59,523 bases of DNA from contig JADFRD010000005.1 in assembly GCA_022561485.1 (NCBI GenBank), forward strand, positions 1 to 59,523, written 5' to 3'. Within the stretch, counting starts at the first letter, position 1. Each line of letters begins with the position of its first letter. The notes beneath the pieces were generated by a model that was given only the letters and a program-made list of their open reading frames with translations, was not told the DNA's origin and did no database searches. This document shows positions 36,709 to 44,803 of this stretch, piece by piece. The position numbers and the translations under genes were made by a program. This DNA comes from Fidelibacterota bacterium (GTDB lineage Bacteria; Fidelibacterota; Marinisomatia; Marinisomatales; TCS55).

Positions 36709-37638
36709 ATGACTGACCTGATCAACGGACTCCTTCAAGAATCGATTAGCGGAATTGCCCTCGGCTGTATTTATGCATTAATCGCTCTTGGGTTTACTCT
36801 CATTTACAAAGCGACTGAAGTGGTGAATTTTGCCCAGGGCGAACTCATGATGGTGGGGGCGTATGTAAATTTCTTTTTTGTAACAACATTTGTTTCTTCA
36901 GCAGGAGAACCCACACTGTGGATTTTTATTATTGCCTTGGTCGGCAGTATCATTTTTGCCTTAGCATTTGGATGGATATTGGATCTGATTATTAATCGAC
37001 CCTTAAAGGATGCACCCATTTTTTCTGTTATCATGGCCACCATCAGTTTATCCATTATCCTGCGAGCAATCGTTGCCATGATCGCAGGCCCCATGAGCTT
37101 ACTCCCGGTTTCGCCCTTCGGAAATGATGTGATCCATATTGGCAGTGTTGTCATATCAATATTGGATCTTTTTATTATCGGTAGTGCAGTGATCCTTGTT
37201 TTGATGTTTTATTATTTTTTCCATAAAACACGCTGGGGGATTGCCACCCAGGCAACATCTGAAGATCCTATCGCCGCTCAATTAATGGGCATTCCTGTAA
37301 ACCGTGTCCGTGGTCTTGTCTGGGTTTTTTCTGCACTGGTGGCAACGATCGCTGGAATTTTACTCGCCCCTCGATTGTCTTTACTGGATACGTCTATGGG
37401 GTTTTTAGGATTAAAAGCATTTCCGGCGGCTGTGTTGGGAGGCTTTGGCTCCATTGGCGGCGCCATTGTCGGAGGGATTATATTGGGTGTCATCGAAACA
37501 ATCAGTATAGGTACGTTATCTTTTCATTTCCAATGGATTAAAGAGATAAACGACATTATCGTTTGGATTGTACTTATTGCCGTATTGATGGTGAAGCCTG
37601 ATGGGCTCTTCGGAGTCGAGAAAGTAAAGAAGGTATAG
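36709..37638 (+). CDS. livH: branched-chain amino acid ABC transporter permease LivH
   Basis: 309 residues with about eight helices. ALGFTLIYKATEVVNFAQGELMM and AAVLGGFGSIGGAIVGG are the LivH signatures. It forms the membrane channel with LivM. It is followed by a 362-base gap holding a repeat, which is unusual inside a liv operon. Confidence 0.95.
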   Translation: MTDLINGLLQESISGIALGCIYALIALGFTLIYKATEVVNFAQGELMMVGAYVNFFFVTTFVSSAGEPTLWIFIIALVGSIIFALAFGWILDLIINRPLKDAPIFSVIMATISLSIILRAIVAMIAGPMSLLPVSPFGNDVIHIGSVVISILDLFIIGSAVILVLMFYYFFHKTRWGIATQATSEDPIAAQLMGIPVNRVRGLVWVFSALVATIAGILLAPRLSLLDTSMGFLGLKAFPAAVLGGFGSIGGAIVGGIILGVIETISIGTLSFHFQWIKEINDIIVWIVLIAVLMVKPDGLFGVEKVKKV

Positions 37639-37769
37639 AGACCCTTGAAAATTCTACCTCTAAAATTAAACAGCTTAAATTTGCCTACTTTTTGGTGGAG
37701 ACTTATTATGACTCCGGCATATCCTCCTGTGGAATGGACAAATGTTAAATGTATAATTAAAAGAATGTG

Positions 37770-37877
37770 TTCAATATTTAAGACCCCACTTCATTTCTCC
37801 CCTGTTATAGGGGAGAAGGTTAATGGTTTTATCCAATTATTTTCCCCTGCGCTGCCGCTAATAGGGGAAACACAAAG
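37770..37877. repeat. small inverted-repeat element, copy A (in gap 37639-38000)
   Basis: Matches copy B at 40458-40560. It starts TTCAATATTTAAGACCCC, then the palindrome TCTCCCC-TGTTATA-GGGGAGA region (37796-37816) and a middle AATGGTTTTATCC. The second palindrome TTTCCCC...AGGGGAAA is widened by about nine bases (GCGCTGCCGC). The rest of the 362-base gap holds an imperfect hairpin (CCTGTCTGC...CAGGCAGG, about 37918-37947) and no credible gene; a 118-codon open frame over it merely translates the repeat. Confidence 0.75.
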
Positions 37878-38000
37878 CTCGCCTGCCATAGTCCCAGCGA
37901 AGGTTGGGGGTATCAGACCTGTCTGCGTTCCACTCCGAACAGGCAGGCAAATTTTAACTCTTTTTTCTTCATACTCTAAGTTTTGCAAAGGTCTCGTATA

Positions 38001-39032
38001 ATGAAAGGTCGCTACGAAAAAGAAAACCTATACTGGATACCTCTATTAATCGGTTTTATTTTTCTGCTGCCATTTTTATTGAAGTATGCCACCTTTAGTT
38101 ATAAGTACTATTTATTTGTGTTAAATATTGCCGGTATTTATATCATACTAGCAGTAGGACTTGATCTGTTAAGCGGGTATACGGGTTTGATTTCATTGGG
38201 ACATGCTGCTTTTTTAGCCATCGGCGCTTATACATCAGCCATCCTGGTAGATCAGGCCGGTTTACCATTTATGATGTCATTGATTATTTCACCATTGATT
38301 GCAGGTTTGTTTGGGTTGGTGATTGGTTTCCCTGCCTTGCGTATTACCGGCATGTACCTGGGCTTAACGACCATGGGGTTTGGTTTTATCGTCAAACGAC
38401 TCATTATTTCATTAAGAGAGTGGACCCATGGCGCCGGTGGGTTGGAGGTATCTTCACCTGTTTTATTTGGTTACACCATTAAATCTGATTGGGATAATTA
38501 TTATTTAATATTCACATTTGCCATATTAGCCGTTGTCGTTGGAAGAAGAATCGGTAAATCAAAAATTGGCCGCGCGTTTATGGCTATTCGGGATTCTGAA
38601 CAAGCTGCCGAAGCTTCCGGAATTCATTTGGCAAAGTATAAAATGCTGGCATTTTTTATTTCGGGATTATTTGCCGGGTTTGCCGGCGTCCTTTTTGCCC
38701 ATACCAGCCACTTTATTTCAACGGATCATTTTGATATGATGCTATCTATTTATTTTATCATTATGGTATTGGTAGGAGGCGTCAGTTCCATCTATGGCGC
38801 TGTGTTGGGAACATTGTTTATTGTGCTGCTGGACAACCTGTTTGTTCCCCAGCTGGAAGACTGGATACACGGTTATTTAAATACGAATACCGGAGATATT
38901 CAATCACTCATTTTCGGTCTGATAATGTTTTTGTTTATTATATTCCAACCCTTCGGATTATACGGTATGTGGCTTAAAATACGAATCTACTGGAGAATTT
39001 TTCCATTCAATCCGCGCAAGCGATTTACATAA
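38001..39032 (+). CDS. livM: branched-chain amino acid ABC transporter permease LivM
   Basis: 343 residues from ATG 38001 (a TTG six codons upstream lacks support). Hallmarks: GLDLLSGYTGLISLGHAAF, FPALRITGMYLGLTTMGF and AIRDSEQAAEASGI. It pairs with LivH in the inner membrane. Confidence 0.94.
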   Translation: MKGRYEKENLYWIPLLIGFIFLLPFLLKYATFSYKYYLFVLNIAGIYIILAVGLDLLSGYTGLISLGHAAFLAIGAYTSAILVDQAGLPFMMSLIISPLIAGLFGLVIGFPALRITGMYLGLTTMGFGFIVKRLIISLREWTHGAGGLEVSSPVLFGYTIKSDWDNYYLIFTFAILAVVVGRRIGKSKIGRAFMAIRDSEQAAEASGIHLAKYKMLAFFISGLFAGFAGVLFAHTSHFISTDHFDMMLSIYFIIMVLVGGVSSIYGAVLGTLFIVLLDNLFVPQLEDWIHGYLNTNTGDIQSLIFGLIMFLFIIFQPFGLYGMWLKIRIYWRIFPFNPRKRFT

Positions 39033-39054
39033 TTACAACCAGAGGAGAAACATC

Positions 39055-40221
39055 ATGAAAATAAAAACAGGATTATTGGTTATTTTAGGGCTGTTGTTTA
39101 TCGGATGCGGTAAGCAAGCGCCGGTACCGGGCGTAACCGATACGGAAATATTAATCGGGAACATTCAGGACTTGAGCGGGCCTATGAAAGAATTGGGTGC
39201 AGTTCTGCCGGCAGGATCGAGACTCTATTTCCGATATATCAATGAAAAAGGTGGAGTCCATGGCAGGCAAATAAAAATGTTAGTGGAAGACCATCAATAC
39301 AATCCGCAAAAAGCGGTTGTGGCTGCGAAGAAACTGATCGAAAAGGATCAAGTGTTTTGTCTTTTTCAAGTGATCGGAACGTCAACGTGCGAGGCCATCC
39401 GGCCGTTATTGGCAGAATCAGGAACACCCCTAATTGCACCGGCCACACAATCCGGGACCATGTCCGATTTATCCCGTCCTGCAGGCGATTTGATTTTTCA
39501 TACCGATACCGGTTATGATAAACAGACAAATATCCTGGTAGATTATATCCTTAAGCAGGATGCCAATGCTAAAATTGGTTTGATTTATCAAGACGATGAT
39601 TATGGTCAGAATGTATTAAAAGGTGCTGCCGAAGCGGAAGATCGAACGGGTGTGTCTATACAGAAAGAAGCTTTCCAGCGGGGAGCAACCGATTTTACCG
39701 GTCAGGTGGGTAACCTGATAAAAGGCGGTGCAAATCATGTGATTATTGCCGGCGTGGTCAAGGAACCCATTATTGTGATGAAAACAGCTGAAAAAATGGG
39801 TTATTCACCTCAATTCTACGGAACCAGTCCAACGATGGATCACCGTGTAGCCTTAGCAGCTGGACCTGCCGGGGAAGGGTTCATAGCTGCGAATTTTGCC
39901 CATCTATGGAATTCAGATGCACCTGCAGCAGTTCAATATAGAGAACTGTGCGAAAAATACGAAGTACCGGAAGCTTATATGGGTATGTACCATTTCTATG
40001 GATTCATCACAGCCAAAGTCCTTGTGGAAGGTCTGGAACGCGCTGGCAAAAATCCGACACGTAAACGATTGGTAAAAGGCTTGGAAACGCTAAATAAATG
40101 GGATTCAGGAGCATTTCCTCCCATTACGTATAGCTCAAAAGACCATGCCGGGACAGAATCCGTCATTTTGGTTCAGGTAAAAGACGGTGTTCAAACAGTC
40201 ATTACTGACTGGGTTGATTAG
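39055..40221 (+). CDS. livK: Liv-type substrate-binding lipoprotein
   Basis: 388 residues with lipobox LFIGC (Cys18), then a type I periplasmic binding fold starting TDTEILIGNIQDLSGPM. The segment EKGGVHGRQIKMLVEDHQYNPQKA is typical of amino acid/amide-binding members. A strong GAGGAGAAA site precedes the ATG. Lipid anchoring replaces a freely diffusing binding protein. Confidence 0.92.
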   Translation: MKIKTGLLVILGLLFIGCGKQAPVPGVTDTEILIGNIQDLSGPMKELGAVLPAGSRLYFRYINEKGGVHGRQIKMLVEDHQYNPQKAVVAAKKLIEKDQVFCLFQVIGTSTCEAIRPLLAESGTPLIAPATQSGTMSDLSRPAGDLIFHTDTGYDKQTNILVDYILKQDANAKIGLIYQDDDYGQNVLKGAAEAEDRTGVSIQKEAFQRGATDFTGQVGNLIKGGANHVIIAGVVKEPIIVMKTAEKMGYSPQFYGTSPTMDHRVALAAGPAGEGFIAANFAHLWNSDAPAAVQYRELCEKYEVPEAYMGMYHFYGFITAKVLVEGLERAGKNPTRKRLVKGLETLNKWDSGAFPPITYSSKDHAGTESVILVQVKDGVQTVITDWVD

Positions 40222-40387
40222 TTTAGGACAATAATGCCACAAGATACAAGTGCAAAAATGATGAATTTGGAGTACGCTGACTGTGTTAGCGTTGCCCTGA
40301 AGTATTTCGGAGCAGTCCAAAGTTAGTATGGTATTATTTAGATGTGTAGTTTGTGTTTTTTGTGGAAAATGAATTGATAACGATAAA

Positions 40388-40416
40388 GGGCTCCCGGTAA
40401 TTTTCGGGAGTCTTTT
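40388..40416 (+). terminator. terminator-like hairpin after livK
   Basis: CTCCCG (40391-40396) pairs with CGGGAG (40405-40410) and is followed by TCTTTT. It may split livHMK from livGF transcription or reduce readthrough. The gap 40222-40595 also holds the repeat copy B and a 30-codon open frame (40234-40326) I cannot support as a gene. Confidence 0.7.
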
Positions 40417-40457
40417 ATTACTCCGGTATATGTTAATCGTATGATTCAAGGAGCGTA

Positions 40458-40560
40458 TTCAATATTTAAAACCCCTCTTCATTTCTCCCCTATGACAGGG
40501 GAGAAGGTCAATGGTTTTATCCTATTATTTTCCCCTGTCATAGGGGAAATACAAAGGGGT
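40458..40560. repeat. small inverted-repeat element, copy B
   Basis: The intact copy. A 31-base left arm (40470-40500) and a 29-base right arm (40532-40560) are imperfect inverted repeats, both starting ACCCCT from the outside. Each arm itself contains a palindrome: CCCCTATGACAGGGG on the left is the exact reverse complement of CCCCTGTCATAGGGG on the right. It carries no gene. The layout is that of a miniature inverted-repeat element. Confidence 0.8.
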
Positions 40561-40595
40561 ATTATATTACTAACCATTTCCAGTTTAACATCGTT

Positions 40596-41357
40596 ATGGC
40601 TGAATTAAATATTCGAAACGTACATATGCATTTTTCCGGGGTTGTTGCACTGGATGGTGTCACATTTGATGTAAAGGAAGGTGAAATATTTTCTTTAATT
40701 GGTCCAAATGGTTCTGGAAAATCAACACTGTTTAATTGCATTAACGGTTTTAATCGTCCACAAAAAGGGACCATTAAATTCAATAACGTTAACTTATTGA
40801 AAAAACGACCCCATCAGGTAATTACGAATGGTATAGCGCGGACATTTCAAAACATCCAAAACGTTCCATTTATGACCATTTTGGACAACATTTTATTGGG
40901 TGCTCATAAACGAATTAATTTTCAATCAACAGTAAAAGGTTGGATCAACAGGGAACAACGGCAAAAAGAAGAAGCAATGGGATTGGAAATTTTAGATTTT
41001 TTGGGTATTGCTAATTATGAACAAAAATATATGGCGGGGCAGCCTTTTGGAATTCAAAAATTAACGGAAATAGCCCGAGCGCTCGTTGCGAAACCGAAAT
41101 TAATTCTTTTGGATGAACCTGCAGCCGGAATGAATGAACAGGAAACGGTTGAAATTGCCAAAATTATATCTGAAATCAGAGAGGATTTAGGCATTACAGT
41201 CTTGGTGGTAGAACACGATATGAATTTGGTTATGAGTATATCGGACAGAATTTGTGTTCTGGATTCCGGTAAAATTCTCGCAATCGGTCAACCGGAGGAG
41301 GTTAAAAATCATCCGGACGTCATTAAAGCATTTTTAGGAGATTCTGCTGATGCTTAA
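40596..41357 (+). CDS. livG: branched-chain amino acid ABC transporter ATPase LivG
   Basis: 253 residues. Walker A GPNGSGKST, Q-loop region TFQNIQ, and Walker B LILLDEPAAGMNEQE. The ABC signature appears as GQPFGIQKLTEIARAL, where the usual LSGGQQ is altered to PFGIQK. It powers LivHM. It overlaps livF by eight bases. Confidence 0.94.
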   Translation: MAELNIRNVHMHFSGVVALDGVTFDVKEGEIFSLIGPNGSGKSTLFNCINGFNRPQKGTIKFNNVNLLKKRPHQVITNGIARTFQNIQNVPFMTILDNILLGAHKRINFQSTVKGWINREQRQKEEAMGLEILDFLGIANYEQKYMAGQPFGIQKLTEIARALVAKPKLILLDEPAAGMNEQETVEIAKIISEIREDLGITVLVVEHDMNLVMSISDRICVLDSGKILAIGQPEEVKNHPDVIKAFLGDSADA

Positions 41358-42093
41358 GCTGATTGGTGTCGAAACGTATTATGGAAAAGTGAAAGCATTG
41401 CATGGTGTATCACTTGAAGTCAAAAAAGGACAACTCGTCACCATATTAGGTGCAAATGGCGCAGGAAAAACAACGATTCTTAAAACAATTAGCGGATTAG
41501 TCGAACCGGAATACGGTACGATTCATTTTGAAGATAAGAGAATTGACAGGAAAAATCCGGAGGAAATTGTAAAGCTGGGAATTAGTCACGTTCCTGAATG
41601 GAGACGAATTTTCCCGGAATTGACTGTTGAAAATAATCTATTGATGGGTGGGTTTTTAATTAAAGACAAGGACATATTGCACCAACGAATGGAAGAAGCA
41701 TTTCAGCATTTCCCTATCCTGAAAACGCGCAAAAATCAGCGAGCCGGCACTATGAGCGGTGGAGAACAGCAAATGCTTGCTATCTCAAGAGCGTTGATGC
41801 TGAAACCAAAACTGCTTTTATTGGATGAACCATCCCTTGGACTATCACCATTGCTTGTTCAGGATATTTTCAGCACAATTAAAGAGCTCCACAAATCCGG
41901 AGTCACCATTCTTCTGGTGGAACAAAACGTAAATCATGCTCTAAAAATCGCTGATTATGGTTATGTGTTAACCACTGGAAAAATATTCTTAAGCGGTACG
42001 TATGAAGAATTATATGAGGAAGAAAAAGTGCGGGAAATGTACCTCGGAGAAGGAAAATATGTCCGGAGAGCAAAATTATGGAGTGGCCGTTGA
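41350..42093 (+). CDS. livF: branched-chain amino acid ABC transporter ATPase LivF
   Basis: 247 residues. Walker A GANGAGKTT, signature MSGGEQQMLAISRALM, Walker B LLLLDEPSLGLSP, H-loop VEQNVNHAL. It is the second ATPase of the heterodimer. Its end overlaps the acyl-CoA synthetase by 16 bases. Confidence 0.95.
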   Translation: MLKLIGVETYYGKVKALHGVSLEVKKGQLVTILGANGAGKTTILKTISGLVEPEYGTIHFEDKRIDRKNPEEIVKLGISHVPEWRRIFPELTVENNLLMGGFLIKDKDILHQRMEEAFQHFPILKTRKNQRAGTMSGGEQQMLAISRALMLKPKLLLLDEPSLGLSPLLVQDIFSTIKELHKSGVTILLVEQNVNHALKIADYGYVLTTGKIFLSGTYEELYEEEKVREMYLGEGKYVRRAKLWSGR

Positions 42094-43916
42094 GCAACCC
42101 GGATTTATCTATACACAATACAGTTCCGAAACTTTTCTGGTACAACGTTGAACATTATGGCAGCGAGATAACAGCTTGGTGGAAACAAAAAGGGCTGTGG
42201 GAATCAATCACTTGGAAACAATATGGTGATTGGTCCAGGGATATTGCAAATGCATTATTAAATGCCGGAATTAAACGAGGGGATAAAGTGTCCATACTGA
42301 GCCAAACTCGATTCGAATGGGTTGTGGTTGACTTGGCGATTATGTCTATCGGGGGTGTAACTGCACCGATATATCACTCGAATACCGAAGATCAAGTACA
42401 CTATATCGCAGAACACAGTGGATCAAAACTTGTTTTTGCAGAAGATCAGGAACAATTGGATAAATTGTTGGAAATCTGGGACAAACTTCCTGAAATAAAA
42501 CAAATCATCGTATTTGATAAATATCAACCAAAAGATATTCCCAATGTGACGTCTTTGTCAATATTTAGGGAAGAGGGTATTCAATATGGAAAAGAAAATC
42601 CGGATCATTTTATTGATAAAATAAGCAAAGGCAGCCCTGAAGATTTAATCAGTTTTATTTATACTTCCGGTACGACAGGCCATCCCAAGGCCGGCATGAT
42701 CAACAGCAGAAATGTATTGGCTATCGTTAAGCACTTGAAAACAATGTATAACATGACACGTGAAGATATGTCCATTGCCTATTTGCCGCTGGCTCACATC
42801 GCTGAAAGGGACCTGGGGCATTTTATGAAATTGTATATTGGCAATGTAACCGTGTTTGCCGAATCTCTGGAAGATATGCCTGCGAATCTTCGTCAGACCG
42901 GCCCCACGGTTATGTTTGGAACGCCTCGTGTATTTGAAAAATTTTATGCCCAAATAGCCACAGGGATCAAAGATGCTACTTGGATTCAGAAAACACTTTA
43001 TAACTGGTCACTAAAAGTGGGGCGATTATTTGTGGAGGCGAAAGATGCGGGAAAATCACCCTCTCCGTTTTTATGGATTAAGCACAAGATTGCGCACTTT
43101 TTAATTTTTCGGAAAATCCATGACATATTTGGCGGAAGGATTCGTTTTATGATTTCCGGCGCCGCACCCATTTCTCCAAACATTGTTCACTTTTTCCATT
43201 GGATTGGATTGGATATTTATGAAGTGTATGGAATGACAGAAACAACCGGTGTTATTTCTGCAAATAATATGGGTCAGATCAAAATTGGCTCCGTTGGTCA
43301 AATTTTCCCTGATACTGAAGTGAAAATAGCTGAGGATGGGGAAATTCTCTGCCGAGGACCGCAAAATATTCAAGGTTATTATGGTAATGAAGATGCCACT
43401 GCTGAATTATTGATTAAAGATGAAAATGGTATTGAATGGCTTTATACCGGAGATGTAGGTCATATTGATGAAGATGGTTATTTATTTATTACCGATCGAA
43501 AAAAGGATTTGATCATTACTGCAAGCGGAAAAAATGTCGCTCCTCAAAATATAGAGAATTTATTAAAAACCAGTCCTTATGTAAGCCAAGCAATGGTGTA
43601 TGGAGATAAGAAACCTTATTTGACTGCACTAGTTACTTTGGATGAAGATGAAATTGCAAAATTTGCCAGGGACAGAAAAATTCTTTACCAGGATCTTGGG
43701 GATTTAACGAAAAAGAAAGAAATTATTGATCTTATTCACCATGAAATATCCACATTAAATAGAGAACTTGCCAGCTATGAGACTATTAAGAAGTTTTATA
43801 TTCCTGAAGAAGATTTTAACCAAGATAAGGATGAACTGACACCCACCATGAAGGTTCGGCGAAAAGTAGTTACTGAACGGTACAAAAACATTTTAGAAAA
43901 TTTATATCAGACCTAA
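42078..43916 (+). CDS. long-chain acyl-CoA synthetase (FadD15-like)
   Basis: 612 residues of the long-chain AMP-forming type. Motifs: FIYTSGTTGHPKAGM, YGMTETTGVISA, YTGDVGHIDEDGYLFITDRKKD. The C-terminal SGKNVAPQNIENLLK segment is typical of this subfamily. The 16-base overlap with livF shows cotranslation. Liv clusters tied to AMP-binding enzymes are common and may import and activate other amides or acids, so the transporter substrate is not certain to be Leu/Ile/Val. Confidence 0.9.
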   Translation: MEWPLSNPDLSIHNTVPKLFWYNVEHYGSEITAWWKQKGLWESITWKQYGDWSRDIANALLNAGIKRGDKVSILSQTRFEWVVVDLAIMSIGGVTAPIYHSNTEDQVHYIAEHSGSKLVFAEDQEQLDKLLEIWDKLPEIKQIIVFDKYQPKDIPNVTSLSIFREEGIQYGKENPDHFIDKISKGSPEDLISFIYTSGTTGHPKAGMINSRNVLAIVKHLKTMYNMTREDMSIAYLPLAHIAERDLGHFMKLYIGNVTVFAESLEDMPANLRQTGPTVMFGTPRVFEKFYAQIATGIKDATWIQKTLYNWSLKVGRLFVEAKDAGKSPSPFLWIKHKIAHFLIFRKIHDIFGGRIRFMISGAAPISPNIVHFFHWIGLDIYEVYGMTETTGVISANNMGQIKIGSVGQIFPDTEVKIAEDGEILCRGPQNIQGYYGNEDATAELLIKDENGIEWLYTGDVGHIDEDGYLFITDRKKDLIITASGKNVAPQNIENLLKTSPYVSQAMVYGDKKPYLTALVTLDEDEIAKFARDRKILYQDLGDLTKKKEIIDLIHHEISTLNRELASYETIKKFYIPEEDFNQDKDELTPTMKVRRKVVTERYKNILENLYQT

Positions 43917-43925
43917 ACTGATGCC

Positions 43926-44798
43926 ATGAAGAAAATTATTTTATTGTTTACTATTCTTTTCATTGTTACCTGTGAAAAAGAAGATGGAGATTCTTATTCC
44001 AAAGATTTGATAGGCAATTGGGAAGGGGTTATGAGAAACTATTCTTATCATATTATTTCAACTGTCTCCCAGACGGTGAATAATCCTTACAAGTCAGGTA
44101 CAGGTTCGATCGTCCTGCAAGGTGCAGAAGAGGCCATTTTACAGTATATGTATTTATATTCAGTAAACGGTGTGCTGCAAATTTCCATTGCTCAATTTCC
44201 ATTTGGTTTAACTGTTGAAGAAACGCATTATGTTTTATATATATATGACTATGGTGACTTTGGCACACCCAGCCAATTGACTAAATATTATTCCGATGTA
44301 GGAGAACTATATGAGGGTGAACTTGATTTCACTATAAATGGTTATGAAATAACAGTGACTTCAGGAGCATTGTACCATACATTCTTAAATGACAGTGTCT
44401 CCATTACCGGAACGCTGGCTCCCGCACAATCAAATGTCACAGCCGGCACTGATGTTGAACTCGGGAGTTTGGATTGGACGTTTGATACCTATGAGGTCAA
44501 TTTTAACATTAAAGATGATAATTCCTTTGACCAAACAATTGTCACAATCGACACAGAAACATTAGAGCGCTCCGGCACATGGGAAGCAACCAGCGATGAG
44601 ATCACCTTTCATTATCCTACTTCTTCTGATAAATACTCTTATAATATTAGTGGTTCAAATCTTGAATTGACCCAAAACAAAGATCTGTGTATTTCGAATC
44701 CGGATGAGTGTCTGCCGCAATATGAATTGATGTATGGTATGGAGGGCGGTTCGCTGGAAAATGTGGTCATGAAAGAGACTACTTTTTTCAATAAATAA
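43926..44798 (+). CDS. lipocalin-like lipoprotein of unknown function
   Basis: 290 residues, lipobox FIVTC (Cys16). Two beta-rich repeats begin with LIGNWEGV and LGSLDWTFDTYEVNF; the second continues RSGTWEATSDEITFHY, in the style of lipocalin-like (DUF4923/ DUF5004-like) domains. No catalytic residues are seen. It starts 9 bases after the synthetase. The insertion sequence begins about 6 bases after its stop, so its terminator may have been lost. Confidence 0.75.
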   Translation: MKKIILLFTILFIVTCEKEDGDSYSKDLIGNWEGVMRNYSYHIISTVSQTVNNPYKSGTGSIVLQGAEEAILQYMYLYSVNGVLQISIAQFPFGLTVEETHYVLYIYDYGDFGTPSQLTKYYSDVGELYEGELDFTINGYEITVTSGALYHTFLNDSVSITGTLAPAQSNVTAGTDVELGSLDWTFDTYEVNFNIKDDNSFDQTIVTIDTETLERSGTWEATSDEITFHYPTSSDKYSYNISGSNLELTQNKDLCISNPDECLPQYELMYGMEGGSLENVVMKETTFFNK

Positions 44799-44803
44799 TC
44801 AAA

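Noticed and set aside
37645-38001. 118-codon open frame between livH and livM
   Set aside because: It runs through the repeat element and hairpin, has no recognisable domain, and its translation mirrors the palindromes.
40234-40326. 30-codon open frame after livK
   Set aside because: No ribosome site and no homology I recognise; it lies over a hairpin (ACGCTGAC...GTTAGCGT) and next to the terminator.
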